From positions 2,976,001 through 3,040,000 of the forward strand of contig OW818648.1 of the NCBI GenBank assembly GCA_942492735.1: 64,000 bases of DNA. The letters are read 5' to 3'. This DNA is from Sporobacter sp942492735. Lineage in GTDB: Bacteria > Bacillota > Clostridia > Oscillospirales > Oscillospiraceae. Under the pieces are notes generated by a model. The model was not told where the DNA came from. It worked only from the letters and a program-made list of their open reading frames with translations, and ran no database searches. Of the stretch, positions 35,395 to 44,897 are shown one piece after another. The position numbers and the translations under genes were made by a program. Positions within the stretch are counted from its first letter, which is position 1. Each line of letters begins with the position of its first letter.

Positions 35395-35973
35395 TTAAAC
35401 CGCCTTTCTCAATTTGGCTCTCATGTTTTCGCTTTTTATAATGTTGATAATCAGACCAAACGCGACATAAAACACTTCCCAAACTGCGAGGGATAATCGC
35501 GCTTTTACATAAATGTACGGCTCAGTGACTTCGAAATTGACCGTCGCCCGCAGGTCTCTTTTTTTAATATTAAAGTTATTCTCAAGAAGTGGCAAAATCA
35601 TACCGTAACCGGCGGAAGCCGCGCCAAAATAGAGCGCTGTGGCTGCGGGGTCTGAACCGGCCGCCATATAGTAAATGGTCAGTTCCTTGATAAGCAGCTT
35701 ACGCTTGAATCTTGAGAATGCTTTTTTAAGCGACGGCAGCTGATTTCTCAGACTTTCCAATCTGCCGGCTTTTACGACACCCTCGCGTGTTTTTTCCTTT
35801 TTTTCCTTGCGGCTTTCTTTTCTTGTTTTATCAGCCGGAAATATCTTTATTATCACGGGCCCGATATATGCCTCAAGGATAAATCCGACTTCTTCGTACA
35901 CGGCGGTAATACCCACACGCAGGAAAGATATGAGTAATAGGAACGCCAGTACGGCTGCCGCTGCTATCATCAC
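35395..35973 (-). CDS. DUF2953 membrane protein (YtfI-like)
   Basis: 192 aa. An N-terminal membrane segment (AAAAVLAFLLLISFL), a Lys/Arg/Glu-rich middle (about 50-65), and a second hydrophobic stretch near 165-182. It contains the family's YFGAASAGYGMILPLLENNFNI segment. Genes of this family are regularly placed directly before ytfJ; their product may localise YtfJ (inference). ATGA overlap with scpB. Confidence 0.85.
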   Translation of the reverse strand: MMIAAAAVLAFLLLISFLRVGITAVYEEVGFILEAYIGPVIIKIFPADKTRKESRKEKKEKTREGVVKAGRLESLRNQLPSLKKAFSRFKRKLLIKELTIYYMAAGSDPAATALYFGAASAGYGMILPLLENNFNIKKRDLRATVNFEVTEPYIYVKARLSLAVWEVFYVAFGLIINIIKSENMRAKLRKAV

Positions 35974-36572
35974 GAAACCTCCACAGCACCTTTCATCTGC
36001 TCTATCTCAAGTGCTTGTATGCTGACGATGATATCGTTATTTTTAGGTTTATTGTCATTTTCCGGTTCCGGCAGCTCCGGCAGGTCTTCAATCTTCGATA
36101 ATCCGAATGTTCTGAGAAAAGCCGGTGTCGTCTTAAAAAGCAACGGGCGGCCGGGAACAGACAATCTGCCGCATGATTCAATGAGTCCTCGCTCCTGCAG
36201 CAATCCAACCGTATACGAACTGTCAACGCCGCGAACCTGCTCAATATAGAGTTTTGTAACAGGTTGGAAATAAGCCACGACGGACAAGACTTCAAGAGCC
36301 TGCTGCGATAATTGCGGCTGCTTTCTCGTTTCGAGCGCGAGACGGATATAGTCCGCATATTCCGGCGAGGAGCACAGCTGAATTGCTTTTTCAAGAAAAA
36401 CGAGCCTGATTCCTTTACGCTCATAAATGTAGCGGTCCCGGAGATTGGTCGCTGCCTGAACAATTTCCTGTTCTTGTGTTCCGAGAACAGCGGCAATGCG
36501 GCTGATGCCGACAGGCTCGCCAGACGCAAATAGTATGCCCTCTATCGCACTTTCTATGTCATGAATTTCCAT
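35970..36572 (-). CDS. scpB: segregation and condensation protein ScpB
   Basis: 200 aa from the ATG at 36570-36572 with an AGGCG site; an upstream TTG start at 36611 is less likely. Two winged-helix domains: IESAIEGILFASGEPVGIS and LSQQALEVLSVVAYFQPVTK with GVDSSYTVGLLQERGLIE. It forms the SMC-ScpAB condensin. Confidence 0.93.
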   Translation of the reverse strand: MEIHDIESAIEGILFASGEPVGISRIAAVLGTQEQEIVQAATNLRDRYIYERKGIRLVFLEKAIQLCSSPEYADYIRLALETRKQPQLSQQALEVLSVVAYFQPVTKLYIEQVRGVDSSYTVGLLQERGLIESCGRLSVPGRPLLFKTTPAFLRTFGLSKIEDLPELPEPENDNKPKNNDIIVSIQALEIEQMKGAVEVS

Positions 36573-36645
36573 TTTTTCGCCTGTCTGCCGCTTGATGTCG
36601 GCTATAAACAAAATGTGTTATTAATTAGGAATTCACGGGTACTGT

Positions 36646-37443
36646 TTATTCAGCCACATCGTCAAAATCAGGTAACTCATGGAAACCCTCGTTGTCAGGA
36701 CCCGAACAGCAGAGCGTCATCTCTTCATCGTAGCCGACGAGATAGATAACGCCTGTCCTGCAGAGTTCCAGAACAACGATGAATACGGCGACCATTTCAG
36801 AGCGGCTCTGCGCGTCAGCGATGAGGTCTCTGATATGCAATGCGCCTGCTGATTTGATGTATCCCAATATTTCGGATGCTTTTTCCGTCACGGAATACGT
36901 AATTCGTTTGGGATAGACGACAACCTTTGCTGCGTTTATGCCGCTTAGTTCTTCCCTGTCCATGATTTGGCTGAAGGCTGAAAGAAGATCACGAATGCTA
37001 TGCTCGTATTTATACCCGTTGTCCGGCGCAATGTATTCCGGACACTTGACCATCAAGCCGTAGCTGCTGCGGTACATATCCGCAAGCAGTCCTGTAACGG
37101 ATTTGATCTGAATATAACTATCATGCCGCTGCAGTTCTTCGAGTGAAGAGATGAGATCACTCAGCTCATCGATATCCTCATCGCCGCTGAGCAGCATTTT
37201 CGTCTTAATATAGACAAGATAGGACGCCATAGCAACAAATTCGCTGGCGACGTCGAGATCCATTTTTGAAAAAGTATCGAGGTACGCCATATATTGCTCA
37301 AGAATCAGCGATATGCTGATATCTTTGATTTCAATCTTATTCTTGCTCAAAAGCTGCAGAATGAGCGCAAGCGGCCCGACAAAATCCTGCATCTCGCCTT
37401 TTGATTTGACAACGTGCTGCAGCGTAAAGATGGGATTATCCAT
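36646..37443 (-). CDS. scpA: segregation and condensation protein ScpA
   Basis: 265 aa. Kleisin: an N-terminal SMC-neck-binding part (FVGPLALILQLLSKNKIEIK, DISISLILEQYMAYL) and a C-terminal winged helix near residue 185-245. It bridges SMC heads with ScpB. Three nt downstream of the M50 protease gene. Confidence 0.93.
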   Translation of the reverse strand: MDNPIFTLQHVVKSKGEMQDFVGPLALILQLLSKNKIEIKDISISLILEQYMAYLDTFSKMDLDVASEFVAMASYLVYIKTKMLLSGDEDIDELSDLISSLEELQRHDSYIQIKSVTGLLADMYRSSYGLMVKCPEYIAPDNGYKYEHSIRDLLSAFSQIMDREELSGINAAKVVVYPKRITYSVTEKASEILGYIKSAGALHIRDLIADAQSRSEMVAVFIVVLELCRTGVIYLVGYDEEMTLCCSGPDNEGFHELPDFDDVAE

Positions 37444-37446
37444 ACA

Positions 37447-38127
37447 TCAGCTCCCGATGATCGAATTCATAATGCCATAAGAAAACTGCGTAATGCTCGA
37501 CAGTTGATTCATGACGGCTTCTGTGGCGACACTGAGGAAACCGGTCCTATAATTAATAAAGATAACAACCAGTAGCAAAATAATCCCATAGCGCTCGTAT
37601 CGCATCAGCTTATTATAAAGCGCATCAGATGCCGCAGCGAAAAGGATCTTTGACCCGTCAAGCGGCGGTACGGGGATTAGGTTGAAAATACCGAGTATAA
37701 CGGAAAATCTCGCTGTCAAGAATAATATGTCGATAAAGACATCGCCTGCAGTACTGCCTGTAAGAAATGGATAAACCAGCCCCAGCAGAAAGAGAACGAC
37801 GACTGCCATTAAAAAATTGGAAACAGGGCCGGCGAGCGCTGATAGTGCCATGTCTCTTTTTGGTTTTTTAAAATTCCTAGGATCAATTTGCACAGGTTTA
37901 GCCCAGCCGAATCCAACAAACACGAAGGCGAGCAAACCGATGAGGTCAATGTGTTTAAGAGGATTCAGCGTTAATCTGCCCATGGATTTTGCCGTGCTGT
38001 CGCCTAGCTTGTATGAGACGAAGCCATGCGACATTTCGTGAAAACTGATGCATAGAAGAGCGGCAACGAGCGATATGCCACGCACATATAAGTAGGACCA
38101 GTCTAAATTACCGAATACTTTTGCCAA
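37447..38127 (-). CDS. site-2-protease-like M50 membrane metalloprotease
   Basis: 226 aa with about six membrane helices. Zinc site HExxH at His30-Glu31-His34 (SFHEMSHGF) and the second motif NLIPVPPLDGSKI near 150 with the third ligand aspartate. Small members of this family (YwhC/YydH-like) lie before scpA in many Firmicutes. Likely intramembrane cleavage of an unknown substrate. Confidence 0.9.
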   Translation of the reverse strand: MAKVFGNLDWSYLYVRGISLVAALLCISFHEMSHGFVSYKLGDSTAKSMGRLTLNPLKHIDLIGLLAFVFVGFGWAKPVQIDPRNFKKPKRDMALSALAGPVSNFLMAVVVLFLLGLVYPFLTGSTAGDVFIDILFLTARFSVILGIFNLIPVPPLDGSKILFAAASDALYNKLMRYERYGIILLLVVIFINYRTGFLSVATEAVMNQLSSITQFSYGIMNSIIGS

Positions 38128-38159
38128 AAATATGCCGCCTCCTTATTGCACCGATTGTA

Positions 38160-38747
38160 TCACCTTTTAGCAATATTTTCAATCTCTTTTAGCAGCGACT
38201 CCTTGTTGGTACCTTTTTCCGCGGAAAACAAAATGACAGGGTTTTTCTCGCCAAGCGATAATGTTTTTTGAATAAGCTCAATGCTTGCGGCATGTTGCGA
38301 CGGCTTGAGCTTGTCGCATTTATTCGCCGCGACAATCATCGGGCAGCCGGTCGACATAAACCATTTTGCCATGAGGACATCGCCTGCCGTCGGCTGATGG
38401 CGCGCGTCGACAATGAGAATACCGAGCTTGATAAACTCCGGGTACAGGAAAAAGTCTTCCATCAGCTTGCCCCAGCGCTTTTTTTCGCTCGCCGAGACCT
38501 TCGCATACCCATAACCGGGCAGGTCGACAAAATAGAGTCTCTCATCGATTAGGAAGTAATTAACGTGAACCGTTTTACCCGGCGTTGCGCCGACACGGGC
38601 GAAATTCCTTCTGTTGAGCAGTTTGTTGATGACAGACGACTTACCGACATTCGATCTACCGGAAAATACGACCTGCGGCAGGCCGTCAGCTATGAAGTCT
38701 GACGGCGCTGCCGCTGATTTTATGAACCGTGTGTTTTGATAGTTCAT
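38160..38747 (-). CDS. engB: ribosome biogenesis GTP-binding protein YsxC
   Basis: 195 aa from the ATG at 38745-38747 (MNYQNTRFIKSAA). G1 GRSNVGKSSV, G3 DLPGYGYAK, G4 AANKCDKL and G5 FSAEKGTN are present. Essential for 50S assembly. A longer in-frame start runs through a hairpin repeat and is rejected. Lon follows the usual lon-engB order. Confidence 0.95.
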   Translation of the reverse strand: MNYQNTRFIKSAAAPSDFIADGLPQVVFSGRSNVGKSSVINKLLNRRNFARVGATPGKTVHVNYFLIDERLYFVDLPGYGYAKVSASEKKRWGKLMEDFFLYPEFIKLGILIVDARHQPTAGDVLMAKWFMSTGCPMIVAANKCDKLKPSQHAASIELIQKTLSLGEKNPVILFSAEKGTNKESLLKEIENIAKR

Positions 38748-38760
38748 TATATAGTCCAAT

Positions 38761-38795
38761 CCGCCGCATGGCGGCATTTGAAAACGAAGTTTTCA
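38761..38795. repeat. twin hairpin in the engB 5' leader
   Basis: CCGCC/GGCGG (38761-38774) and TGAAAAC/GTTTTCA (38779-38795) lie side by side in the 50-nt gap between lon and engB. The layout copies the twin hairpin before remA (18032-18074). Confidence 0.7.
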
Positions 38796-38797
38796 GA

Positions 38798-41230
38798 TTA
38801 TTGTCTGATGGAAGCTGCTGGGTCGGGCCGATCGGTATTGTCACCCAAAAGCGGTATCATAGGCTCTTCGGTCTTTGGTAATACCTGCACTGCTGAAAAA
38901 TCAAGAGCAATGTCGAGAATGTTATCGATATGGTCCGCTGTGACGAAATTGAGCGCGCGGCGCACCGTCTGATCGATTTCGTCGAGATCGGGCTCATTTT
39001 CAGCTGGTATGATAACTGTTTTAACGCCGGAGCGTAAAGCGGCCATCGTCTTTTCTTTGAGGCCTCCAATGGCGAGAATCCTGCCCCGCAGGGTAATCTC
39101 CCCTGTCATTGCGAGATCACGCCGTACGGGCGCTCCCAAGAGGGCCGAAATGACGGCGATCGCAATAGCAATACCGGCAGAAGGTCCGTCCTTCGGTACG
39201 GCGCCTTCCGGGAAATGGATGTGTATATCACGGTTCTTGTAGAAATCAGGATCTATACCGAGCTTTGCGGCGCGGCTTCTGATATAGGATACAGCCGCGT
39301 GCGCCGATTCCTTCATCACTTCGCCGAGATTTCCTGTCAGCTCGAGCTTTCCCGAGCCGTCTAGAACGCTCACTTCAACATCGAGTGTTTCACCACCCTG
39401 CGATGTCCAGGCTAGCCCTCTAACAAGACCAATCTCATCCTTTCCTGCGATGCGTTCCGGCATATACTTGCGGACACCGAGGAAATCCTCGAGCATACCG
39501 GTCTTTATGCTGACAGCCTTGGTTTCTGCTGAGACAATTTTAGAGGCTGTTTTCCTGCATGCCGCCGCAATCTCCCGTTCTAAACGGCGTACACCGGACT
39601 CTCGCGTATAGCTTGATATCATCTCCAGTACCGCATCGTCAGATATTTTAAACTGGCGTTGAGTCAGGCCGTGCTTTTTCCGCTGCTTTGGAATAAGATG
39701 CTCTTTGGCGATCTCCAGCTTTTCCAGATCGGTATAGCTCGACAGCTCAATAACTTCCATTCTGTCGAGTAGCGGTCTGGGAATGGTTGATGTGGTATTT
39801 GCCGTCGTAATGAACATGACGTCGGAAAGATCGAAGGCGATTTCCAGATAGTGATCTCTAAACGTCGCGTTCTGCTCGGGGTCGAGTGCCTCTAAAAGTG
39901 CTGAGGACGGATCACCCCTGTAATCACTGCCCAGTTTGTCGATTTCGTCTAAGAGCAGCAGCGGATTTTTTGTACCGGCCTGGCTGATGGACGCAATGAT
40001 TCTCCCCGGCATCGCGCCGACATACGTTTTTCTGTGACCTCTGATTTCCGCTTCGTCATGAATCCCGCCCAGCGCGAGCCGCGCCAGTTTCCTGTTTAGC
40101 GCGCGCGCAATGCTTATAGCCACTGAGGTCTTGCCGACACCAGGAGGACCGACAAGGCAGAGTATCGTGCCGTTTGTTTTATGTGTCAGCTGTTTGACGG
40201 AGAGAAAATCGATGATCCTATCTTTAACTTTCGTCAATCCAAAATGGTCGTCATCAAGAATTTTCCGCGCTGTCTTAATATCGAGACGCTCCTTAGACAT
40301 CGAGTTCCACGGAAGCTCAACACATACGTCAAGATAGTTCCGCAGGACTGCCGACTCAGATGAGCCGTACTGTTGCTTTTCAAGGCGGTCAACCTCCCGG
40401 AGGAGCTTTTTTTCAGTGTCGTCTTCAAGCTTCAGCGCATATATTTTGTTTCTGTATTCCTCGTATTCCGAGACACTATCCGATACCTCGCCAAGCTCGG
40501 ACTGTATAACGCGCAGCTGCTCGCGAAGGACATGGTCGCGCTGCTGACGCTCCAGTCGACCTCTCAGCCGCTCATCGATCTGCTGCTCGATTTCAATAAC
40601 TTCAATCTCGCGCAGGAGCATATCGCAGACGAGCTCAAGGCGTTTATTGGGCGCGCCTGTTTCGAGAATCAATTGCTTTTTTTCCGGCTTCATATACATG
40701 CTCTGTGTAATGTAGTCGGCGATATAGCCGGGTTCGGTTGACGCATAAATGGTGACAACGGCTTCCTTTGTCACGTTGCCGGTCATAGAGGAATACGTGT
40801 CAAAAAGGCCGACGCATTTCCTGATGAGCGCTTCGACCCGCGGTGTCAGCTTCTCGGGGTACTCCTCATTGATAGGCTCGACTTCCGCGAAAAAGTATTT
40901 CCGGTCGCTCAGTATTTTTTTTAGCGACGCTCGCTGTACACCCTCAACGAGCACCTTAATGCCGCCACCCGGGATTCTCAGAAGCTGCTTGATTGTGCAT
41001 ATCGTACCGACTTTGTAGAGATCGCTTTCACTCGGCGATTCTTTTGATATATCCTTTTGTGCAAGAAGGAATATCTTACGTTCACCTTCTGACGCGACAT
41101 TGAGAGCCGCGACGGACATCGGGCGTTCGACATCAAAGTTTAAGAGCATATTCGGAAAAACCGACAGCCCTCTTAGAGCGAGCATCGGCAGATTTTCGCT
41201 CAGTATCATTTCGTTTATAATTTCGCTCAT
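38798..41230 (-). CDS. lon: ATP-dependent protease Lon
   Basis: 810 aa. N-terminal LON substrate-binding domain (about 12-205), a coiled-coil region (about 220-275), AAA+ module with Walker A VGPPGVGKTSVA and Walker B LLLLDEIDK, and the Ser-Lys protease domain with PKDGPSAGIAIA. A strong GGGAGG site precedes the ATG. It degrades misfolded and regulatory proteins. It follows clpX-clpP. Confidence 0.97.
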   Translation of the reverse strand: MSEIINEMILSENLPMLALRGLSVFPNMLLNFDVERPMSVAALNVASEGERKIFLLAQKDISKESPSESDLYKVGTICTIKQLLRIPGGGIKVLVEGVQRASLKKILSDRKYFFAEVEPINEEYPEKLTPRVEALIRKCVGLFDTYSSMTGNVTKEAVVTIYASTEPGYIADYITQSMYMKPEKKQLILETGAPNKRLELVCDMLLREIEVIEIEQQIDERLRGRLERQQRDHVLREQLRVIQSELGEVSDSVSEYEEYRNKIYALKLEDDTEKKLLREVDRLEKQQYGSSESAVLRNYLDVCVELPWNSMSKERLDIKTARKILDDDHFGLTKVKDRIIDFLSVKQLTHKTNGTILCLVGPPGVGKTSVAISIARALNRKLARLALGGIHDEAEIRGHRKTYVGAMPGRIIASISQAGTKNPLLLLDEIDKLGSDYRGDPSSALLEALDPEQNATFRDHYLEIAFDLSDVMFITTANTTSTIPRPLLDRMEVIELSSYTDLEKLEIAKEHLIPKQRKKHGLTQRQFKISDDAVLEMISSYTRESGVRRLEREIAAACRKTASKIVSAETKAVSIKTGMLEDFLGVRKYMPERIAGKDEIGLVRGLAWTSQGGETLDVEVSVLDGSGKLELTGNLGEVMKESAHAAVSYIRSRAAKLGIDPDFYKNRDIHIHFPEGAVPKDGPSAGIAIAIAVISALLGAPVRRDLAMTGEITLRGRILAIGGLKEKTMAALRSGVKTVIIPAENEPDLDEIDQTVRRALNFVTADHIDNILDIALDFSAVQVLPKTEEPMIPLLGDNTDRPDPAASIRQ

Positions 41231-41253
41231 GAAGATGACCTCCCTGCATTGGC

Positions 41254-41336
41254 GGTGAACTCACCGTTTGTAATGTTCGTAATGCACACAAAGTGTGCGA
41301 TGAGCCGCACTGAATGTGCGGCTCAGACTATTTTTA
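41254..41336. repeat. three consecutive hairpins between clpX and lon
   Basis: CGGTGA/TCACCG (41254-41267), GCACAC/GTGTGC (41284-41298) and TGAGCCGCAC/GTGCGGCTCA (41301-41325). On the plus strand the last is followed by GACTATTTTT; on the minus strand no T-run follows. They may slow transcription or protect the mRNA between clpX and lon. Confidence 0.6.
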
Positions 41337-42620
41337 GGAAGCGTGAATGGCATCCGGGTCGATTTGCGGCTTCGGCCGATTAACGGTCCTCGGTGATTCC
41401 AAGCCTACCACACTGTCTTTTGTGATGATGACTTTCTCAATCTTGTTGTCTGACGGCACCTCGTACATGATGTTCATCATGATGCCCTCCATCACGCTGC
41501 GCAGTCCGCGTGCGCCGATTTCCATTTCAATCGCCTTATCGGCTATAGCGCCCAGTGCATCCTCGTTGAACTCGAGGGTTACATTGTCGTAGCTCATCAA
41601 TACGCCGTATTGGCGTGTGAGTGAGTTCTTCGGCTCTGTTAGAATGCGTATCAGGTCATCCCGGCTGAGCGACTGAAGTGTCGTTATCACCGGCATACGT
41701 CCGACAAGCTCGGGTATAAGGCCATATTTCAGAAGGTCATGAGACTGAATGTTTTTGAGTATCTCGCCGACATTTTTCTCTTTTTTACTTCTAATCTCTG
41801 CCCCGAAACCGATCGTCTTTCTATCGAGTCTGTTCTCAATGATCTGTTCAATGCCGGCAAACGCACCGCCGCATATGAACAAAATATTCGTTGTATCTAT
41901 ACTGATAAATTCCTGATGCGGATGCTTACGGCCGCCCTGCGGCGGAACGTTCGCCACCGTACCCTCCAGAATTTTCAAGAGCGCCTGCTGCACGCCCTCA
42001 CCGGAAACATCGCGCGTTATCGACGTATTCTCGCTCTTACGGGCAATCTTGTCAATTTCGTCAATATAGATGATCCCGCGCTGTGCGCGCTCCACATCAA
42101 AATCCGCTGCCTGCAGGAGGCGAAGCAATATATTTTCAACGTCGTCTCCGACGTAACCGGCTTCTGTCAGCGTCGTGGCATCCGCAATTGCGAAGGGTAC
42201 CTGGAGAAACCGAGCAAGCGTCTGTGCCAGAAATGTCTTTCCGACGCCTGTGGGCCCTACCATAAGAATGTTGCTTTTCTGCAGCTCGGTATCGCTGTTC
42301 GTGCCAAAAAAGATGCGTTTGTAATGGTTGTAAACGGCGACAGCAAGTGAAATTTTTGCCGTTTCCTGCCCAATAACGTAATCATCGAGTACCGCACGAA
42401 TCTCGGCAGGTCTGGGAAGACGTTCGACTGTTTCGCCCGCTTCTCCCGACCTGACAATTTTCATCGGTACAAATTCGTCCCCAAGAATGCTCGTGCATAA
42501 TGCAATGCATTCGTTACAGATATATGATGCACCCTGTCCGGCTATTATGCGGTTAACCTGATCCTGCCTCTTTCCGCAGAAACTGCAGCGAACGATCTTG
42601 TTATCGTCATATTTTGCCAC
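41334..42620 (-). CDS. clpX: ATP-dependent Clp protease ATPase ClpX
   Basis: 428 aa. N-terminal zinc-binding domain with four cysteines (CSFCGKRQ and CNECIALC), AAA+ core with Walker A VGPTGVGKTFLAQ and IIYIDEIDKIAR, and pore-type YVGDDVEN. It unfolds substrates for ClpP, encoded 13 nt upstream. Confidence 0.97.
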   Translation of the reverse strand: MAKYDDNKIVRCSFCGKRQDQVNRIIAGQGASYICNECIALCTSILGDEFVPMKIVRSGEAGETVERLPRPAEIRAVLDDYVIGQETAKISLAVAVYNHYKRIFFGTNSDTELQKSNILMVGPTGVGKTFLAQTLARFLQVPFAIADATTLTEAGYVGDDVENILLRLLQAADFDVERAQRGIIYIDEIDKIARKSENTSITRDVSGEGVQQALLKILEGTVANVPPQGGRKHPHQEFISIDTTNILFICGGAFAGIEQIIENRLDRKTIGFGAEIRSKKEKNVGEILKNIQSHDLLKYGLIPELVGRMPVITTLQSLSRDDLIRILTEPKNSLTRQYGVLMSYDNVTLEFNEDALGAIADKAIEMEIGARGLRSVMEGIMMNIMYEVPSDNKIEKVIITKDSVVGLESPRTVNRPKPQIDPDAIHAS

Positions 42621-42633
42621 TATAAAATAACTC

Positions 42634-43215
42634 CTAACGCTTAAAAATAACGCTGTCTATAATTCCGAATTCTTTTGCTTCCTCAGCAGTCATGAACCTA
42701 TCGCGCTCTGTCGCGTCACGGATTTCATCAATGGTTTTACCGGTGTGCTCAGCATAGATCCTGTTAAGTCTCTCTTTTGTCCGTTGAATGTTTTCCGCGT
42801 GAATCTGGATATCGGTCGCCTGGCCTCTGAATCCACCGGAGGGCTGGTGAACCATGATCTCGGAATTCGGCAGCGCGATGCGTTTACCTTTGGCACCGGC
42901 GGCAAGCAGGAACGAGCCCATGCTTGCTGCCAAGCCGATGCAAATCGTCGACACATCCGCCTTGATATACTGCATTGTATCGTAGATTGCAAGGCCGGCT
43001 GTGACTGAACCGCCGGGGCTGTTGATATAAAACTGTATATCCTTATCGGGGTCCTGTGCCTCGAGATATAACAGCTGAGCAACGATGAGGCTCGCTGTTG
43101 TATCGTTGACTTCTTCGCCGAGAAAAACGATTCTGTCATTTAACAGCCTTGAAAAAATATCGTATGAACGCTCGCCGCGTGACGTTTGTTCGACGACATA
43201 TGGGACTAAACTCAT
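42634..43215 (-). CDS. clpP: ATP-dependent Clp protease proteolytic subunit
   Basis: 193 aa from the ATG at 43213-43215, with AAAAGGAG upstream. Catalytic triad Ser98 (GLAASMGS), His123 (MVHQPSGG) and Asp172 (ERDRFM). Standard length. A near-perfect sigma-A promoter lies upstream (43247-43275). No CtsR/CIRCE operator was recognised. Confidence 0.97.
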   Translation of the reverse strand: MSLVPYVVEQTSRGERSYDIFSRLLNDRIVFLGEEVNDTTASLIVAQLLYLEAQDPDKDIQFYINSPGGSVTAGLAIYDTMQYIKADVSTICIGLAASMGSFLLAAGAKGKRIALPNSEIMVHQPSGGFRGQATDIQIHAENIQRTKERLNRIYAEHTGKTIDEIRDATERDRFMTAEEAKEFGIIDSVIFKR

Positions 43216-43246
43216 AATGGTCAACTCCTTTTGTTTACATAACAAC

Positions 43247-43275
43247 AATATAACAATATATAGTAATTATGTCAA
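43247..43275 (-). promoter_or_regulatory. sigma-A-type promoter of clpP-clpX
   Basis: Minus strand: TTGACA (43275-43270), 17-nt spacer, TATATT (43252-43247). It starts the clpP-clpX-lon direction. Confidence 0.75.
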
Positions 43276-43343
43276 TGATCTTGCCCATCAAAACGTGCCT
43301 GCAATCCATAATTTACAGTTTATTCATGAATAACAATCTATTA

Positions 43344-44813
43344 TTATGCGTTAGCGTCGTCTGTTTTTACTGATGCTTTTTTGCTCGCCGCTTTTTTGGG
43401 TGCCGTTTTCTTCTCCGTGTCGCTTTCGGCAACAATTTCCGTATCAGAAGCTGTTTTTTCGTCAGCTTTCGCTTTTTTGGGTTTCTTTTCCTTCGCAACC
43501 GGCGCCGATTCATCTGTCTCAGCTGCCTCAGCCGGTGCGTCCTCCGCGATTGCGTTGTCGGTAACGAGCTTGGAAGCAGCGTTGAGATTAAGCTCGCGTT
43601 TGGCGGATTCTGTCGGTATGGATTCCTTTGCGACAGTTATTTCAACACCGTATTTCGTTGCGATATTTGCATAATATGCGTCGATTTCGTCATCAGTCGG
43701 CTCAAGTTTCTCTGTATCGGCAATTTTTTCGAGAGCTAACGTAATCTTAATCTGCTTGATAGCATTGGGACGCATGTTGGAACGGAATCCCTCAACGTTC
43801 GTGCCCATCATGTTGAGATACATATCAAGCTCCATGCCATATGAAGTCAACTGTCTCTTGAAGTTCTCCATTTGATTGTCGAGGAATTCTTCAATCATCG
43901 CCTCTGGCACGTCACATTCAACGCTGTCGCTCAGCTTGTTCAGCACAGCGTCCTCAAAGGCTTTATCGGCTTCTTCCTTTTTCGCGGTCGACAGCTTCTC
44001 TTTGATGCTGTCTCTGTATTCCTTGAGCGTATCAAACTCGGATACATCCTTGGCAAATTCGTCATCAAGCTCCGGCAGAATCTTTTCCTTAACTTCCTTC
44101 AGCTTAACCTTAAAGATAACTGGCTTTCCTGCAAGGTCTTCTTTATAGTCTGTTGGGAAAACAAGGTCCAAGTCGCGTTCTTCCCCGACTGTCATGCCAT
44201 TGATTTTGGCCTCAAAACCGGGAATGAACGAATTTGAGCCGAGTACCAACTCATAATCCTCACCCTTACCGCCTTCGAACGCGACTCCGTCGACAAAGCC
44301 TTCAAAGTCGATTACTGCTGTGTCACCGTTGATAGCAGGGCGGGAGGCCGTCTGTATACGGGCGTTGCGCAGTTGAACAGACGCAATTTCGCTGTCGATA
44401 TTGCTCTCTTCGACAACGCTGGCAGGTTTTACTGCTGAAAGACCCTTATAAGCACCGAGTGTGATCTCGGGATAAAGCTCAACAGTATATTTGACTGTGA
44501 CAGACTTGTCGTCTTCGAAATTGACGTCGCCAATTTTTGGATAGCCGACGGTCTGGAGCTTTGATTCGCTGACGCCATGACTGCATACTGTCGGCAGAAT
44601 CATATCTAAAGCGTCATTGTAAAAAACAGACGCGCCATACATCGTTTCAATAATTTTCCGCGGAGCTTTACCCTTTCTGAACCCTGGAACCGCAATCTGT
44701 CCTTTGTTCTTTCTGTAGGCTTCATTCATTGCTTTGTCAAATTCTTCTGCCGTCACGACGACGGTGAGTTCGGCACTCTTATTGTCCTTTTTCTCGCAGG
44801 TTATTACATTCAA
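43344..44813 (-). CDS. tig: trigger factor
   Basis: 489 aa from a TTG at 44811-44813, chosen because an AGGAGG site lies 9 nt upstream and no ATG is available. Ribosome-binding signature VPGFRKGKAPRKIIE near residue 50; a peptidyl-prolyl isomerase domain (about 155-245) and a long helical C-domain follow. The last 60 residues form a Lys/Ala/Glu-rich tail, longer than usual. It is the ribosome-bound chaperone, upstream of clpP. Confidence 0.92.
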   Translation of the reverse strand: MNVITCEKKDNKSAELTVVVTAEEFDKAMNEAYRKNKGQIAVPGFRKGKAPRKIIETMYGASVFYNDALDMILPTVCSHGVSESKLQTVGYPKIGDVNFEDDKSVTVKYTVELYPEITLGAYKGLSAVKPASVVEESNIDSEIASVQLRNARIQTASRPAINGDTAVIDFEGFVDGVAFEGGKGEDYELVLGSNSFIPGFEAKINGMTVGEERDLDLVFPTDYKEDLAGKPVIFKVKLKEVKEKILPELDDEFAKDVSEFDTLKEYRDSIKEKLSTAKKEEADKAFEDAVLNKLSDSVECDVPEAMIEEFLDNQMENFKRQLTSYGMELDMYLNMMGTNVEGFRSNMRPNAIKQIKITLALEKIADTEKLEPTDDEIDAYYANIATKYGVEITVAKESIPTESAKRELNLNAASKLVTDNAIAEDAPAEAAETDESAPVAKEKKPKKAKADEKTASDTEIVAESDTEKKTAPKKAASKKASVKTDDANA

Positions 44814-44862
44814 AATTCTTGTCCTCCTATGAACACGTACCAATTATAGGCATACTCTAGCT

Positions 44863-44891
44863 ATTTTATCAGAAACCTTCATCATTTGCAA
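44863..44891 (-). promoter_or_regulatory. sigma-A-type promoter of tig
   Basis: Minus strand: TTGCAA (44891-44886), 17-nt spacer, TAAAAT (44868-44863), about 50 nt before the TTG start. Confidence 0.65.
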
Positions 44892-44897
44892 TATTTT

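Noticed and set aside
43216..43343. CtsR or CIRCE heat-shock operator before clpP
   Set aside because: No direct or inverted repeat matching those operators was found near the promoter.
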